Source of the DNA: Alphaproteobacteria bacterium
GTDB lineage: Bacteria; Pseudomonadota; Alphaproteobacteria; Reyranellales; Reyranellaceae
Reading direction: 5' to 3'
NCBI GenBank assembly: GCA_019635875.1
Contig: JAHBYP010000003.1
Coordinates: 496,001 to 560,000, forward strand
DNA: 64,000 bases
This document shows, one piece after another, positions 52,829 through 61,842 of the stretch (the first letter of the stretch is position 1; each line of letters begins with the position of its first letter). Under the pieces are notes generated by a model, which worked only from the letters and a program-made list of their open reading frames with translations, was not told the origin of the DNA and did not search any database. Position numbers and translations under genes: made by a program.

Positions 52829-53626
52829 TCAGAACGCAGGCTTGACGGCGGCGACCGGCACGACCATCGCGGTCGGACCGCCGGCGGCATGATAGGGCCG
52901 GACAAACTGAATCGGCGTGCCGTTGATGTCGGACAGCTGACCTGACCATGCCGAGCGATACAACTTCTTCAGGTCGGCTCTGTCGGCTTTGGTCAGCTTG
53001 CTGTCCTTTCCGTAGTTCATGATGCTGAACTTGTGATGCGTCCCGAAGATCTCCGACGGCCATGCGGTCTCGGAGACCTTTGCGAAGAAGTGCCGCAATC
53101 CGAAGATGTGGCCGATCTCGTGGATGAGCGTCTCGACCTGCTCCTCGGCGGTCTGCTCGAACATCTTCGGGTAGACCACCAGCTGGTGGCGGCCGGCATC
53201 GGGAAAGAACGCGCTCGCCAGGACACAGCCGCTGATGTTGCAGTCGTCGGCCGACCTCATCACGATCTCGAAGTCCCACACATCGTCCTGCTGCGCGAAC
53301 TTCACCGGCGCGGCATCCCCCCAGGCGAGCATTGCTTCGCCCAGCAGCCGGGTGACGCTCGCTTTCATGGCGTCGGGATCCGCGAGAGACTCAAAGGAGC
53401 CGTCGCGGAACTTCCAGCGAAGGATGGTTCCCTTCTCCCACAGCGGGATGAAGCCCTCCGACGCGTGGACCACGATCTCGAGCGGCGACAGCGCCCTGGG
53501 GGCGCTGTGGCCGGCGCTCTCGGTATCGCAGCGGACGCCCTTTCGGATGACGTGAACTTTGGGTTCCTCGCGCGACGCAGCCCGTCGAGGGCTGGAACCT
53601 CTGGACCTGGTGCTCGCTCGTGCCAT
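52829..53626 (-). CDS. Metzincin-type zinc metalloprotease without signal peptide
   Basis: A 265-residue protein with a full metzincin site: HEIGHIFGLRH (three His and catalytic Glu) near 168 and a Met-turn SIMNYG near 203. Upstream strands (LRWKFRDGSF, KASVTRLLGEAMLAWGDAAPVKF) resemble the matrixin fold. The N-terminus is Arg/Ser-rich (ARASTRSRGSSPRRAASREE) rather than a signal peptide, so either it is secreted by another route or acts in the cytoplasm. It may be secreted by a type I or other non-Sec system; no such gene is adjacent. Confidence 0.82.
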   Translation of the reverse strand: MARASTRSRGSSPRRAASREEPKVHVIRKGVRCDTESAGHSAPRALSPLEIVVHASEGFIPLWEKGTILRWKFRDGSFESLADPDAMKASVTRLLGEAMLAWGDAAPVKFAQQDDVWDFEIVMRSADDCNISGCVLASAFFPDAGRHQLVVYPKMFEQTAEEQVETLIHEIGHIFGLRHFFAKVSETAWPSEIFGTHHKFSIMNYGKDSKLTKADRADLKKLYRSAWSGQLSDINGTPIQFVRPYHAAGGPTAMVVPVAAVKPAF

Positions 53627-53751
53627 GGCAGGTTCCCCTCTTGTTTCGATTGGTCATGCTGATGGCCCCCGCAGGGTACGATGTGTTCACGGACAAGTAA
53701 ATCTCCGGTTGATCGCTGCCGACCAACGCAACCCGACGCGATGGAGGTCGC

Positions 53752-54312
53752 ATGAACAGGCACCGCGCAAAAAAGGACTACCCACTGGTCGACATCAGGC
53801 GTCACCTCGAGACCGGGCCGATCGTGCTGGTGAGCTCGGCGTGGAAGGGCCGCACCAACATCATGACCATGGGCTGGCACATGATGATGGAATTCTCGCC
53901 GGCGCTGTTCGGCTGCTACATCTGGGAGCGGAACCACAGCTTCGAGATGATCCGCCGCTCGCGGCAATGCGTGATCAACGTGCCCACCGTCGACCTCGCC
54001 GACCAGGTCGTGGGCATCGGCAACACCAGCGGCGCCTCGGTCGACAAGTTCGAGAGGTTCGGCCTGACGGCGGAGAAGGCTGAGCAGGTCGAGGCGCCGC
54101 TGATCCGCGAGTGCTACGCCAGTTTCGAGTGCCGCCTCGCCGACTCACGCCTCATCCCGCGCTACTCGCTGTTCGTCTGGGAGGTCGTGAAGGCGCATGT
54201 CGCGACCTCTCCGAAGCGGCCGCGAACCATGCACTACCGCGGCGACGGCGAGTTCATGATCGCCGGCCGCACGCTCAATCTGCGCCGCAAGTTCCGCGCC
54301 GATCGACTCTAG
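53752..54312 (+). CDS. Flavin reductase-like, FMN-binding split-barrel protein
   Basis: A 186-residue DIM6/NTAB-type protein: PIVLVSSAWKGRTNIMTMGW near 24, FSPALFGCYIWERNHSFEMI near 48, and VINVPTVDLADQVVGIGNTS near 73. These form the FMN-binding split barrel of flavin reductases and related oxidases. Divergent from the metalloprotease. It could supply reduced flavin to a monooxygenase not seen here. Confidence 0.88.
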   Translation: MNRHRAKKDYPLVDIRRHLETGPIVLVSSAWKGRTNIMTMGWHMMMEFSPALFGCYIWERNHSFEMIRRSRQCVINVPTVDLADQVVGIGNTSGASVDKFERFGLTAEKAEQVEAPLIRECYASFECRLADSRLIPRYSLFVWEVVKAHVATSPKRPRTMHYRGDGEFMIAGRTLNLRRKFRADRL

Positions 54313-54354
54313 GGCGCGGACACGATCCGTCAGGGCGGGATCGCCACGCGCCCG

Positions 54355-54975
54355 CTACGGTGCGTGCTTGCCGGCCGACCAGCCGCGCGCAACCAGGTGC
54401 TCGGCCGCGAAGGCGAGCGGCGCCGGCTCCAGGTCGCTGGCCATGGTGTCGTTCCAGCGGTTGAGCCAGCCGAACAGCGAGATCACAGCGACGACCTCGA
54501 CGATCGCAGTTTCCGAGAAATGCCGGCGCAACTCGACGAAATGCGCCTCCGTCGTCTCGTTCGGCGTTCGCCCGGCGGCGAAGCCGAGCGTGATCGCGGC
54601 GCGTTCGGCCGGCGTGAAGGCAGGGTCGCTGTCGTAGGTCATGAAGCGATCGACCTTGTCGGCCGCCACGCCACTCTTGTAACCATTGGCGGCGGTGTGC
54701 GCCTGGCAGTAGCGGCAGCCGGCCGCCAGGCTCACCGCGTGGGCGACATGCCAGCGCGTGGTGGGCGGCACTTCGCCCTGGCCGCGCAGCACTTCGCTGG
54801 CAAGCGTGGCGAAGGCACGCAGCAACGCGGGCTTGCGCGCCATGATGCGGTAGCTGGTGGGAACATAGCCGCCCGCGGCCGCGACCCGGTCCGCGATATC
54901 CTGCGCCTCGCCCATCGCGTCGGCGGGCAACGGCGCGACGCGTGCCGTGCCGCCACTGGTCGATCCCGATGCCAT
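54355..54975 (-). CDS. Carboxymuconolactone decarboxylase/AhpD-like protein
   Basis: A 206-residue AhpD-like protein. The CxxC-type redox motif is AAGCRYCQAHTAANGYKSG near 87, with a following His. GGGAGG precedes the ATG. Similar proteins act as alkylhydroperoxidase-like reductases; the pair Cys-x-x-Cys suggests this rather than lactone decarboxylation. It lies downstream of the PEP mutase-family gene on the same strand, about 110 nt apart. Confidence 0.87.
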   Translation of the reverse strand: MASGSTSGGTARVAPLPADAMGEAQDIADRVAAAGGYVPTSYRIMARKPALLRAFATLASEVLRGQGEVPPTTRWHVAHAVSLAAGCRYCQAHTAANGYKSGVAADKVDRFMTYDSDPAFTPAERAAITLGFAAGRTPNETTEAHFVELRRHFSETAIVEVVAVISLFGWLNRWNDTMASDLEPAPLAFAAEHLVARGWSAGKHAP

Positions 54976-55084
54976 CGGCACCCTCCCTTGATGCGCGACG
55001 GCACAATGCCTCCATCTCCTCGACGATGCCAGTGGCCCTCGGCGCATTCCTTCAACCGCGAAGGCGAGCCGCTCGTGAGTAGCG

Positions 55085-55936
55085 TCAGGTCTGGCGCGCG
55101 CGGCTGAACAGCGCGTTGAGCTCGCGCCCCGGCAGCTGACCGGCGGCGAAGCCCAGCGTGCCCAGCTCGGCGAGCTCGCGCACGCTGCGCTGCACGAAGC
55201 CCAGCGCGGCGCGGGCGATGGCGCCGCCCAGGCTGACGCGCGCCACGCCGGCATCCAGCAGGTCGGCGACCGGCAGCGCCGTTCGCAACCCGGTGACGAT
55301 GTTCACCGGCGCGCCGCATTCCTTCACGAAGGTGCGGATGGCGAGCAGATCGGCGATGCCGGGCGGATAGACACAGTCGGCGCCGGCCTCGCGGAACAGC
55401 CTGGCGCGCCGGATGCCGCTCTTCAGCGCGTCCTCGCCGGGCACCTGGAAGGCGTCGGTGCGTCCGCAGAGCACGAAGTCGCTGCCTGCAGCGTCGATCG
55501 CCGCGCGCGCGGCGCGGATGCGGTCGGCCGCGAGTTGCTCGTCGAACAAGCCCTCGATCCGCGGCGAGCGATCCTCGATATTGCCGCCGGCGAGGCCGGC
55601 TTCGATCGCCAGCCGCACGGTCTCGGCCACGTCCTCGGGACGATCGCCGTAGCCCTCCTCGAGGTCGCCGTTCACCGGCAGAGGCACCGCCTCGACGATC
55701 TCGCGCATGCGCTCGAACATCGCGGCGCGCGGCACCGCCAGTCGCGCATCGCGCACGTTGTAGTCGGGCCGGCCCATGGAGAAGGCGATGCCGGCGCTGG
55801 TCGTGGCGATCGCCGCCACGCCAGCCTCGGCGAGGATGATGGCGCTGCCGGCGTCCCAGGCGTTGGGCATGACGAAGCCGCGCGGCGCGCGATGCATGGC
55901 TTTGAAGGCGGCCGCCTTCTGCTGCTGGCTGGGCAT
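55085..55936 (-). CDS. Isocitrate lyase/PEP mutase-family protein
   Basis: A 283-residue TIM-barrel of the PEP mutase/isocitrate lyase group: FVMPNAWDAGSAIILAEAG near 21, ATTSAGIAFSMGRPDYNV near 44, VNGDLEEGYGDRPEDVAETV near 88 with the metal-binding acids, and NIEDRSPRIEGLFD near 120. The Cys loop of true lyases (KKCGH) is not evident, so oxaloacetate decarboxylase- or phosphonopyruvate-type reactions are also possible. Divergent from a LysR gene, its likely regulator. Confidence 0.9.
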   Translation of the reverse strand: MPSQQQKAAAFKAMHRAPRGFVMPNAWDAGSAIILAEAGVAAIATTSAGIAFSMGRPDYNVRDARLAVPRAAMFERMREIVEAVPLPVNGDLEEGYGDRPEDVAETVRLAIEAGLAGGNIEDRSPRIEGLFDEQLAADRIRAARAAIDAAGSDFVLCGRTDAFQVPGEDALKSGIRRARLFREAGADCVYPPGIADLLAIRTFVKECGAPVNIVTGLRTALPVADLLDAGVARVSLGGAIARAALGFVQRSVRELAELGTLGFAAGQLPGRELNALFSRARQT

Positions 55937-56035
55937 GGACCCGTTCTCCGCTCAAACGTTGCGATGGTGCTTGTCTAGTTGGATCGTGCTCATGCGTCCA
56001 ATTTGTAGTATTTCTGAACTTCATCAGGATCTTTT

Positions 56036-57001
56036 ATGGACACGGACATGGATGCCGAGGCTCTGGCCACGTTTCTCGCGGTCCATCGCCAGAGGGGCTT
56101 CTCGAACGCCGCCCGCTTCCTGCATCGCACGCAGCCGGCGATCTCGCGCCGCATCGCGCTGCTGGAACAGGAGCTGGGCGTGAAGCTGTTCGAACGCGCC
56201 GCGGGCGCAATCGCGCTCAGCCAGGCCGGCCGAACGCTGCTGCCCCACGCCGAGCGGGCGCTCGCCAGCCTGCGCGACGCCGAGGACGCGATCCGCGCGC
56301 TGGCGACGGGGAACGCCGGGCCGCTGACCATGGCGATCGTCGGCACGCTGGCCGGCACCGACCTCACCGGCGTGCTGCGCCGCTTCGCGCGCGACCATCC
56401 CGCCGTCGAGCTTGTCCTGCAGACGGCGCGCAGCGGCGAGGTCAGCGACCTGGTGCGCCGCGGAGAGGTCACCATCGGCCTGCGCTACGACCGCGACCGC
56501 TCGGGCGATCTGGAGGCGGAGAGCCTGGGCAGCGAGAAGCTGCTCGTCGTCTGCGCCGCCGCGCATCGCCTGGCGGGCCGCATGATCGGCTCGCTCGCCG
56601 CCCTGCGCGACGAGCGCTGGATAGGCTTTCCCCGCGCCTCGCAGCCACCGGCGCTGCCCGGCTCGCACATCGTCAGCGTCTTCGCCGCCCGCGGGCTGGG
56701 CGAGCTCGACTGGATGGCGATCGACAGCCTCACGGCGCAGAAGCGCCTGGTCGAGGCCGGCTTCGGCGTGGCGCTGATCCCCGCCAGCAGCGCCGAGGAG
56801 GAGCTGGCCGCCGGCACGCTCGCCACGATCGGCGTGCGCGGTCTGGACGTCGGCACGCCGGTCTTCATCGTCACCCGAAAGGGCGGCTATCTCAGCGCCG
56901 CCGCCGTCAGGCTGCTGGCGCTCCTGCGCACCCAGTACACGGCCGGCTGGCGCCGCGCCCCCCCGACGCGCTACACCAGGGCAAAAGGGAGGACGCGATG
57001 A
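56036..57001 (+). CDS. LysR-family transcriptional regulator
   Basis: A 321-residue LysR regulator. The N-terminal HTH is LATFLAVHRQRGFSNAARFL, then HRTQPAISRRIALLEQELGVKLFER. The effector-binding domain follows (PLTMAIVGTLAGTDLTGVL, VTIGLRYDRDRSGDL). Divergent from the PEP mutase-family gene with a 99-nt, AT-richer gap that should hold the operator. Its stop overlaps the start of the next gene (ATGA), so it heads a small operon with a DUF and a MetE-like gene. Second ATG at 56048 is an alternative start. Confidence 0.93.
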   Translation: MDTDMDAEALATFLAVHRQRGFSNAARFLHRTQPAISRRIALLEQELGVKLFERAAGAIALSQAGRTLLPHAERALASLRDAEDAIRALATGNAGPLTMAIVGTLAGTDLTGVLRRFARDHPAVELVLQTARSGEVSDLVRRGEVTIGLRYDRDRSGDLEAESLGSEKLLVVCAAAHRLAGRMIGSLAALRDERWIGFPRASQPPALPGSHIVSVFAARGLGELDWMAIDSLTAQKRLVEAGFGVALIPASSAEEELAAGTLATIGVRGLDVGTPVFIVTRKGGYLSAAAVRLLALLRTQYTAGWRRAPPTRYTRAKGRTR

Positions 57002-57345
57002 TCGGATCGGACTGGATCCTGGTCGTCACCGCCGATGTCGACGCCGACATCGAGGCCGATTGGAATGCCTGGTACGACACGGTGCACGCGCCGGACGCGC
57101 TGGACTGCCCCGGCGTGCGCAATTGCCTGCGGCTGATGGACGAGCGACCGGCGCGGGTACGCGGCATGGACGCGCGCGCCGGCGACAATGGCCGGGCCTA
57201 CGTCACGATCTACGAGATCGACGGCCCGCACGTGCTGGAGACGCCGCAGTTCCAGGCGATGCGCGGCTGGGCCCAGTTCGCCGACAAGGTCCGCTCGACC
57301 ACCCGCTGCTTTCGCGTCACCAAGAAGGAGTTCACGCGCTCATGA
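56998..57345 (+). CDS. Small protein of DUF4286/EthD-like fold
   Basis: A 115-residue protein coupled to lysR and to the next gene by ATGA overlaps. WILVVTADVDADIEADWNAWYDTVHAPDALDCPGVRN (part: DWNAWYDTVHAPDAL near 20) is the typical WxxWYxxxHxPD pattern of dimeric alpha-beta barrel proteins. It may assist degradation of the compound handled by the neighbouring enzyme. No catalytic assignment is possible. Confidence 0.8.
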   Translation: MIGSDWILVVTADVDADIEADWNAWYDTVHAPDALDCPGVRNCLRLMDERPARVRGMDARAGDNGRAYVTIYEIDGPHVLETPQFQAMRGWAQFADKVRSTTRCFRVTKKEFTRS

Positions 57346-58448
57346 CCCGCCCGCCGTTCCGCGCCGACCATGTCGGCTCCCTGCTGCGTCCCGCGCACCT
57401 AGCCGAGGCGCGCCAGAAATGGAAGCGCGGCGAGATCACCGGCGAGGCGCTGCGCGCCGTCGAGGACGAGGCAGTGCGCGAGGTGGTGGCATTGCAGGAG
57501 AGCGTCGGGCTGCAGAGCGTCACCGACGGCGAGTTCCGCCGCGACTACTGGCACCTCGACTTCATGTGGGGCTTCGACGGCGTCGAGCCCAGCGAGGAGG
57601 AGTTCGTCGTGCCGTTCTCGGGCGGCCAGGACTTCATCGCGCCGGCGGCGCGCGCCACCGGCAAGGTGCGCTATCCCGCCAGCGGCATCATGCGCGAGCA
57701 CTTCCGCTTCCTGAAGTCGGTGACGACGCGCACGGCGAAGTTCACCATGCCGGCGCCGACCATGTTCCGCCACCGCTCCGGCACCAAGGTGATCAACGAG
57801 CAGGTCTATGCCGACGCCGACGCGTTCTGGGCCGATCTCGGCAAGGCGTACAACGAGGCCATCCTCGACTTCGCCGCGATGGGCAGCCGCTACATCCAGC
57901 TCGACGACGTCAATTCCTGCGTGCTGTGCGATACCGACATGCGCGCGCGCATCAGGCAGCAGGGCGATGATCCCGACCGCGTGCTCGACCGCTACATCGG
58001 CGCGCTCAACGCCGCCGTCGCCGGCCGGCCGGCCGACATGGTGGTGACGACGCATATGTGCCGCGGCAACTTCCGCAGCGAGTTCGTCGCCAAGGGCGGC
58101 TACGAGGCGATCGCCGAGAAGCTCCTGTCGCAGGTCGCGGTCGACGGCTTCTTCATGGAGTACGACGACGAGCGCTCCGGCGACTTCGCGCCGCTGCGCT
58201 TCCTGCCCAAGGGCAAGATGGCGGTCCTCGGGATCGTGACGTCGAAGCGTCCCGAGCTGGAAAGCAAGGACGCGCTGAAGCGGCGCATCGAGGCGGCGGC
58301 GAAGTACGCCCCGCTGGAACAGCTCTGCCTCAGCCCGCAATGCGGCTTCTCCAGCACGCATCACGGCAACAACCTCACCGTCGATGAGCAGAAGCGCAAG
58401 CTCGCGCACATCGTCGAGGTCGCGCACGAGGTCTGGGGCAGCGCCTGA
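57342..58448 (+). CDS. Cobalamin-independent methionine synthase-like protein, copy 2
   Basis: A 368-residue MetE C-terminal-fold protein. It starts RADHVGSLLRPAHLAEARQK; Zn ligands are HMCRGN near 230 and Cys in LSPQCGFSSTHHGNN near 330, with acids in FFMEYDDERSGDF near 270. Such proteins (YxjG/YxjH-like) are thought to transfer methyl groups to thiols, or in aromatic degraders to act in vanillate-type demethylation. LysR and a dimeric barrel protein precede it in one transcript. Confidence 0.88.
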   Translation: MTRPPFRADHVGSLLRPAHLAEARQKWKRGEITGEALRAVEDEAVREVVALQESVGLQSVTDGEFRRDYWHLDFMWGFDGVEPSEEEFVVPFSGGQDFIAPAARATGKVRYPASGIMREHFRFLKSVTTRTAKFTMPAPTMFRHRSGTKVINEQVYADADAFWADLGKAYNEAILDFAAMGSRYIQLDDVNSCVLCDTDMRARIRQQGDDPDRVLDRYIGALNAAVAGRPADMVVTTHMCRGNFRSEFVAKGGYEAIAEKLLSQVAVDGFFMEYDDERSGDFAPLRFLPKGKMAVLGIVTSKRPELESKDALKRRIEAAAKYAPLEQLCLSPQCGFSSTHHGNNLTVDEQKRKLAHIVEVAHEVWGSA

Positions 58449-58456
58449 GGCGCGCC

Positions 58457-58624
58457 CTACGCCTTCTCGAACACCAGCGCGATCACCACCAGGACCGCGG
58501 CGACGACGACGCCGCCGGCGACCGTCTGCCACCCCTGCGGCCGGCTGCCGCGCAGCCACATCGCCAGCACGGCGGCCAGCACCAGCAGCGCGCTGATCAG
58601 GGCGAAGAGCTGGTTCTGGCTCAC
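58457..58624 (-). CDS. Small two-helix membrane protein
   Basis: A 55-residue product starting at GTG that overlaps the stop of the MetE-like gene (GTGA). It has two hydrophobic stretches: LFALISALLVLAAVLAMWL and TVAGGVVVAAVLVVIALVF, separated by RGSRPQGWQ. Tight coupling supports it. No family recognised. Confidence 0.55.
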   Translation of the reverse strand: MSQNQLFALISALLVLAAVLAMWLRGSRPQGWQTVAGGVVVAAVLVVIALVFEKA

Positions 58625-59655
58625 AGCTTCGCCCGTACGCGCCGCGCGCCCTCGACCATTGCCGCCATCTTGCCGTAGGCGGTGGCACGCGGCAGGTACT
58701 TGAGCCCACAATCGGGCGCGGCGATCAGACGCTCGGGCGCGATGTGCTCGAGCGCCGCGGTCAGCCGCTTCTCGATCATCTCTGGGGTCTCGACATTGGG
58801 GTCGCCGAGGTTCAGCACGCCCACCATCACGCTCTTGCCCGGCAGATCCTTCAGCACTGCGAGATCTAGGTCGGGCTCGGCCGCCTCGATCGAGACCTGC
58901 GCCGCGCTGGTTCCGTTGAGCTCGCGCAGGAAGGCGTATTGCCGGGCCTTGGTCTTCACGACATAGGCGTAGCCCATGCACAGATGGATCGCGGTCGGGC
59001 CCTCGACGCCGTGCAGGGCGCGCTCGATGGCCTCTAGCGCGAAACCGCGCGCCTTCTCGGCGTTGGGCGACAGGTAGGGCTCGTCGATCTGCAGCACGTC
59101 GATGCCGGCGGCCTTGAGATCCTTGAGCTCGGCGTTGACCGCGTCGGCGTAGGCCAGGGCGAGCTTGCGATCGTCGCCGTAATGCTCGTCCTTGGCCAGC
59201 ATGGTCATGGTGAACGGGCCGGGCACCGTGATCTTGGTGGCGCGCCCGGTGTTGGCGCGCAGGAAGCGCGCCGCCGCGAGCTCGACCGGCTCGCGACGGC
59301 GGATCGGGCCGATGACGCGCGGCACCTCGGTGGGCTTGCCGGTGCGGCCCGGCACGACGCCAGGCCTATCGAGGTCGATGCCGTCGAGCGCATTGGCGAA
59401 GTGGTTGAAGTAGCTTTCGCGCCGCACCTCGCCATCGGTGACGATGTCGAGGCCGGCGCGCTCCTGGTCGCGGATCGCCAGCAGCACCGCGTCGTCCTGC
59501 GCCTGCTCCCGCAGGTCAGGTGGCTGACGCCAGACGCTCTCCATGCGCGTGCGCGGCGGGCCATGCGAGAGCAGCTCGGCCTTGTCGACCAGCCAGTCCG
59601 GCTGCGGATAGCTGCCGACCAGAGTCGTCGGGATCAACGGCAACGCCATGCGCAT
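58621..59655 (-). CDS. Cobalamin-independent methionine synthase-like protein, copy 3
   Basis: A 344-residue MetE C-terminal-fold protein. It starts LIPTTLVGSYPQPDWLVDK; later are GPFTMTMLAKDEHYGD near 145, LQIDEPYLSPNAEKA near 185, and Zn ligands IHLCMGYAYV near 215 and Cys in IAAPDCGLKYLPRATAY near 310. It is closest in layout to bacterial MetE-like proteins that use methylcobalamin or other methyl donors. AAGGAAAGAG lies before the ATG. A small membrane protein is coupled behind it. Confidence 0.88.
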   Translation of the reverse strand: MRMALPLIPTTLVGSYPQPDWLVDKAELLSHGPPRTRMESVWRQPPDLREQAQDDAVLLAIRDQERAGLDIVTDGEVRRESYFNHFANALDGIDLDRPGVVPGRTGKPTEVPRVIGPIRRREPVELAAARFLRANTGRATKITVPGPFTMTMLAKDEHYGDDRKLALAYADAVNAELKDLKAAGIDVLQIDEPYLSPNAEKARGFALEAIERALHGVEGPTAIHLCMGYAYVVKTKARQYAFLRELNGTSAAQVSIEAAEPDLDLAVLKDLPGKSVMVGVLNLGDPNVETPEMIEKRLTAALEHIAPERLIAAPDCGLKYLPRATAYGKMAAMVEGARRVRAKL

Positions 59656-59735
59656 TCTCTTTCCTTGCTCGTCGCCACACTCTATAGGCTTGGCCCCAAT
59701 GTTGCAGGGGGTATCGAGAACCAATTGGGGGCCTC

Positions 59736-60143
59736 ATGACACCGGAGCAGATCGCCTTGGTGCGGTCGAGTTTCGCCAGCGTCGTGCCGATCAAGGAAAC
59801 GGCGGCCGACCTGTTCTACAGCAGGCTGTTCGAGCTCGACCCGTCGCTGAAGCCGCTCTTCAAGGGCGACATGAAGGAACAGGGCCTGAAGCTGATGGCC
59901 ATGATCGGCACCGCCGTGGGCGGGCTCGACCGGCTCGACAGCATCGTGCCCGCCGTGCAGGCGCTGGGGCGGCGGCACGTCGGCTACGGCGTGAAGACCG
60001 AGCACTACGACACCGTCGGCAGCGCACTGCTGTGGACTCTCGAACAAGGCCTTGGCGCCGCCTTCACGCCCGAGGTCAAGTCGGCGTGGAACAGCGCCTA
60101 CGGCGTCCTTGCCGGCACGATGAAGGAGGCCGCGGCGGCGTAG
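59736..60143 (+). CDS. Single-domain haemoglobin (globin family)
   Basis: A 135-residue 3-on-3 globin of the flavohaemoglobin/VHb type without reductase domain. IKETAADLFYSRLFELDPSLKPLFKG near 20-45 gives the B/C helices, the distal residue is Gln in KEQGLKLM, and the proximal His is in LGRRHVGYGV near 88. It would store or sense O2 or detoxify NO with a separate reductase. Divergent from a MetE-like gene. This is the second globin in the window; the other is a truncated type at 45852. Confidence 0.93.
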   Translation: MTPEQIALVRSSFASVVPIKETAADLFYSRLFELDPSLKPLFKGDMKEQGLKLMAMIGTAVGGLDRLDSIVPAVQALGRRHVGYGVKTEHYDTVGSALLWTLEQGLGAAFTPEVKSAWNSAYGVLAGTMKEAAAA

Positions 60144-60198
60144 GCTTGTCGCTCGCCGGTCTCGGCCCCTAGCATGGCCGATCATCGGGGGGTGAAAC

Positions 60199-61770
60199 AT
60201 GACAGGCGAACTCTCTCGACGGGGCCTCGTGCGGCTGGTCGGCCGCGCTGGCGGCGCCGTCGCCGTGCGCAATACCCTCGGCGCGATGGGCCTGCTGGCG
60301 CCCGCCGTCGCCTGCTCCGAGGTGCGGCTGGCCCAGGGCTCGGGCAGCGGCGTGCGCGTCGTCATCCTGGGCGCCGGCATCGCCGGCATGACTGCAGCGC
60401 ACGAGCTCAGCAAGGCCGGCTATGACTGCCGCATCGTCGAGGCGCGCGCGCGTGCCGGCGGCCGGGTCTGGACCCTTCGCGGCGGCGACCGCCTCGACGA
60501 GGTCGGCTCGAGCCAGCGCGTCGAGTGGCAGGCCGATCGCGACACCTACTTCAACGCCGGCGCTGCGCGGTTGCCGCATCACCACCAGGGCATCCTCGGC
60601 TATTGCCGTGAGTTCGGCGTCGCGCTGGAGCCCTTCATCAACGACAACCGGGGCGGGCTGATCCACAACGACCGCGCCCTCGGTGGCCGCCCGCAGTCGC
60701 GCCGCCGGATCCAGGCCGACATGCGCGGCGCCATCGCCGCGCTCGCCGCCCGCAGCCTGCCGGCGAACGCCACGGCGCTGCGCCGCCTGCTGCGCGGCTT
60801 CGGCGATCTCGATTCGGCGATGCGCTATGTCGGCTCGCCGCGCGCCGGCTTCGAACGCGCGCCCGGTGCCGGCGATCAATCGGCGATCCAGCTCAAGCCG
60901 CTGCCGATCGAGGAGATCGCCCGCCTGCTGGCCGACGACAACACCGAGACCGGCATGCATTTTCCCGACGGCTGGGAACAGGCGCCGACCATGATGCAGC
61001 CGGTCGGCGGCATGGACCGCATCGTCGACGGCTTCGTGCGCTCGGTCGGCCGCATGGTCAGCTATGACAGCGAGGTGGTCCGCATCGCGCGCGGCGGTGC
61101 CCGGGCGCAGGTCGTGGTGCGCAACCGCCGCAGCGGCACGATCAGCACCATCGAGGCCGACCACGTGATCTGCACCATCCCCCTCACCGTGCTGAAGGGC
61201 ATCGACAGCGACTTCAGCGATCCGGTGCGCCGCGCCATCGCCGCCGGCAGCGGCGTCTACATCCCGGCGGTGAAGGTCGCCTACGAAGCCAGCCGCCGCT
61301 GGTGGGAGCTCGACCATCAGATCTATGGCGGCATCAGTTGGACCAGCCGCGAGATCACGCAGATCTGGTATCCGTCGAACGCCTTCCACGCCCGCACCGG
61401 CGCGATCGTCGGCGCCTATATCTGGGACCACAAGGCGGGCACGAAGTACTCGGCGATGACACCGGCGCAGCGCGTCGCGGCAGCGGCAGCCGACGCCGAA
61501 GCCGTGCATCCCGGCTTTTCGAGGATGGTCGGCAAGGGCCTGACCGTCGCCTGGGCCAAAGTGCCCTTCTCGATGGGCGGCTGGGCGGAGTGGGACGAGG
61601 ACCGCACGGCGCGGCGCGACCACTATCCGGTGCTGGTCGCGGGCGATGGCCCAGTGCAGTTCGCCGGCGAGCACATGAGCCATATCAACGGCTGGCAGGA
61701 AGGCGCCGTGCTGTCGGCCCAGATCGCGGTGCGCCGGATCGCCGAGGCGGTGCGTGCCCGGCGGGCCTGA
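60199..61770 (+). CDS. FAD-dependent amine oxidase, Tat-type signal
   Basis: A 523-residue flavin amine oxidase. The N-terminus has SRRGLVRLVG with a following hydrophobic stretch, a Tat-like signal. The FAD-binding Rossmann motif is VVILGAGIAGMTAAHELSKAG near 55, followed by RAGGRVWTLRGGDR near 85. The closing FAD motif is FAGEHMSHINGWQEGAVLSAQ near 488. Such enzymes oxidise L-amino acids, tryptophan or polyamines to imines. The signal implies export with bound FAD. Neighbours do not identify a substrate. Confidence 0.9.
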   Translation: MTGELSRRGLVRLVGRAGGAVAVRNTLGAMGLLAPAVACSEVRLAQGSGSGVRVVILGAGIAGMTAAHELSKAGYDCRIVEARARAGGRVWTLRGGDRLDEVGSSQRVEWQADRDTYFNAGAARLPHHHQGILGYCREFGVALEPFINDNRGGLIHNDRALGGRPQSRRRIQADMRGAIAALAARSLPANATALRRLLRGFGDLDSAMRYVGSPRAGFERAPGAGDQSAIQLKPLPIEEIARLLADDNTETGMHFPDGWEQAPTMMQPVGGMDRIVDGFVRSVGRMVSYDSEVVRIARGGARAQVVVRNRRSGTISTIEADHVICTIPLTVLKGIDSDFSDPVRRAIAAGSGVYIPAVKVAYEASRRWWELDHQIYGGISWTSREITQIWYPSNAFHARTGAIVGAYIWDHKAGTKYSAMTPAQRVAAAAADAEAVHPGFSRMVGKGLTVAWAKVPFSMGGWAEWDEDRTARRDHYPVLVAGDGPVQFAGEHMSHINGWQEGAVLSAQIAVRRIAEAVRARRA

Positions 61771-61842
61771 GGGGCTTTTGACAAGCGGCCGGCGGGGCGC
61801 CTAGGCTCCCTGCCGCACGGCTGCTCTCCGATGGAGGAACCC

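Noticed and set aside
60169..61683. A 504-codon minus-strand ORF opposite the amine oxidase
   Set aside because: The amine oxidase on the plus strand has full FAD motifs; the antisense frame has none.
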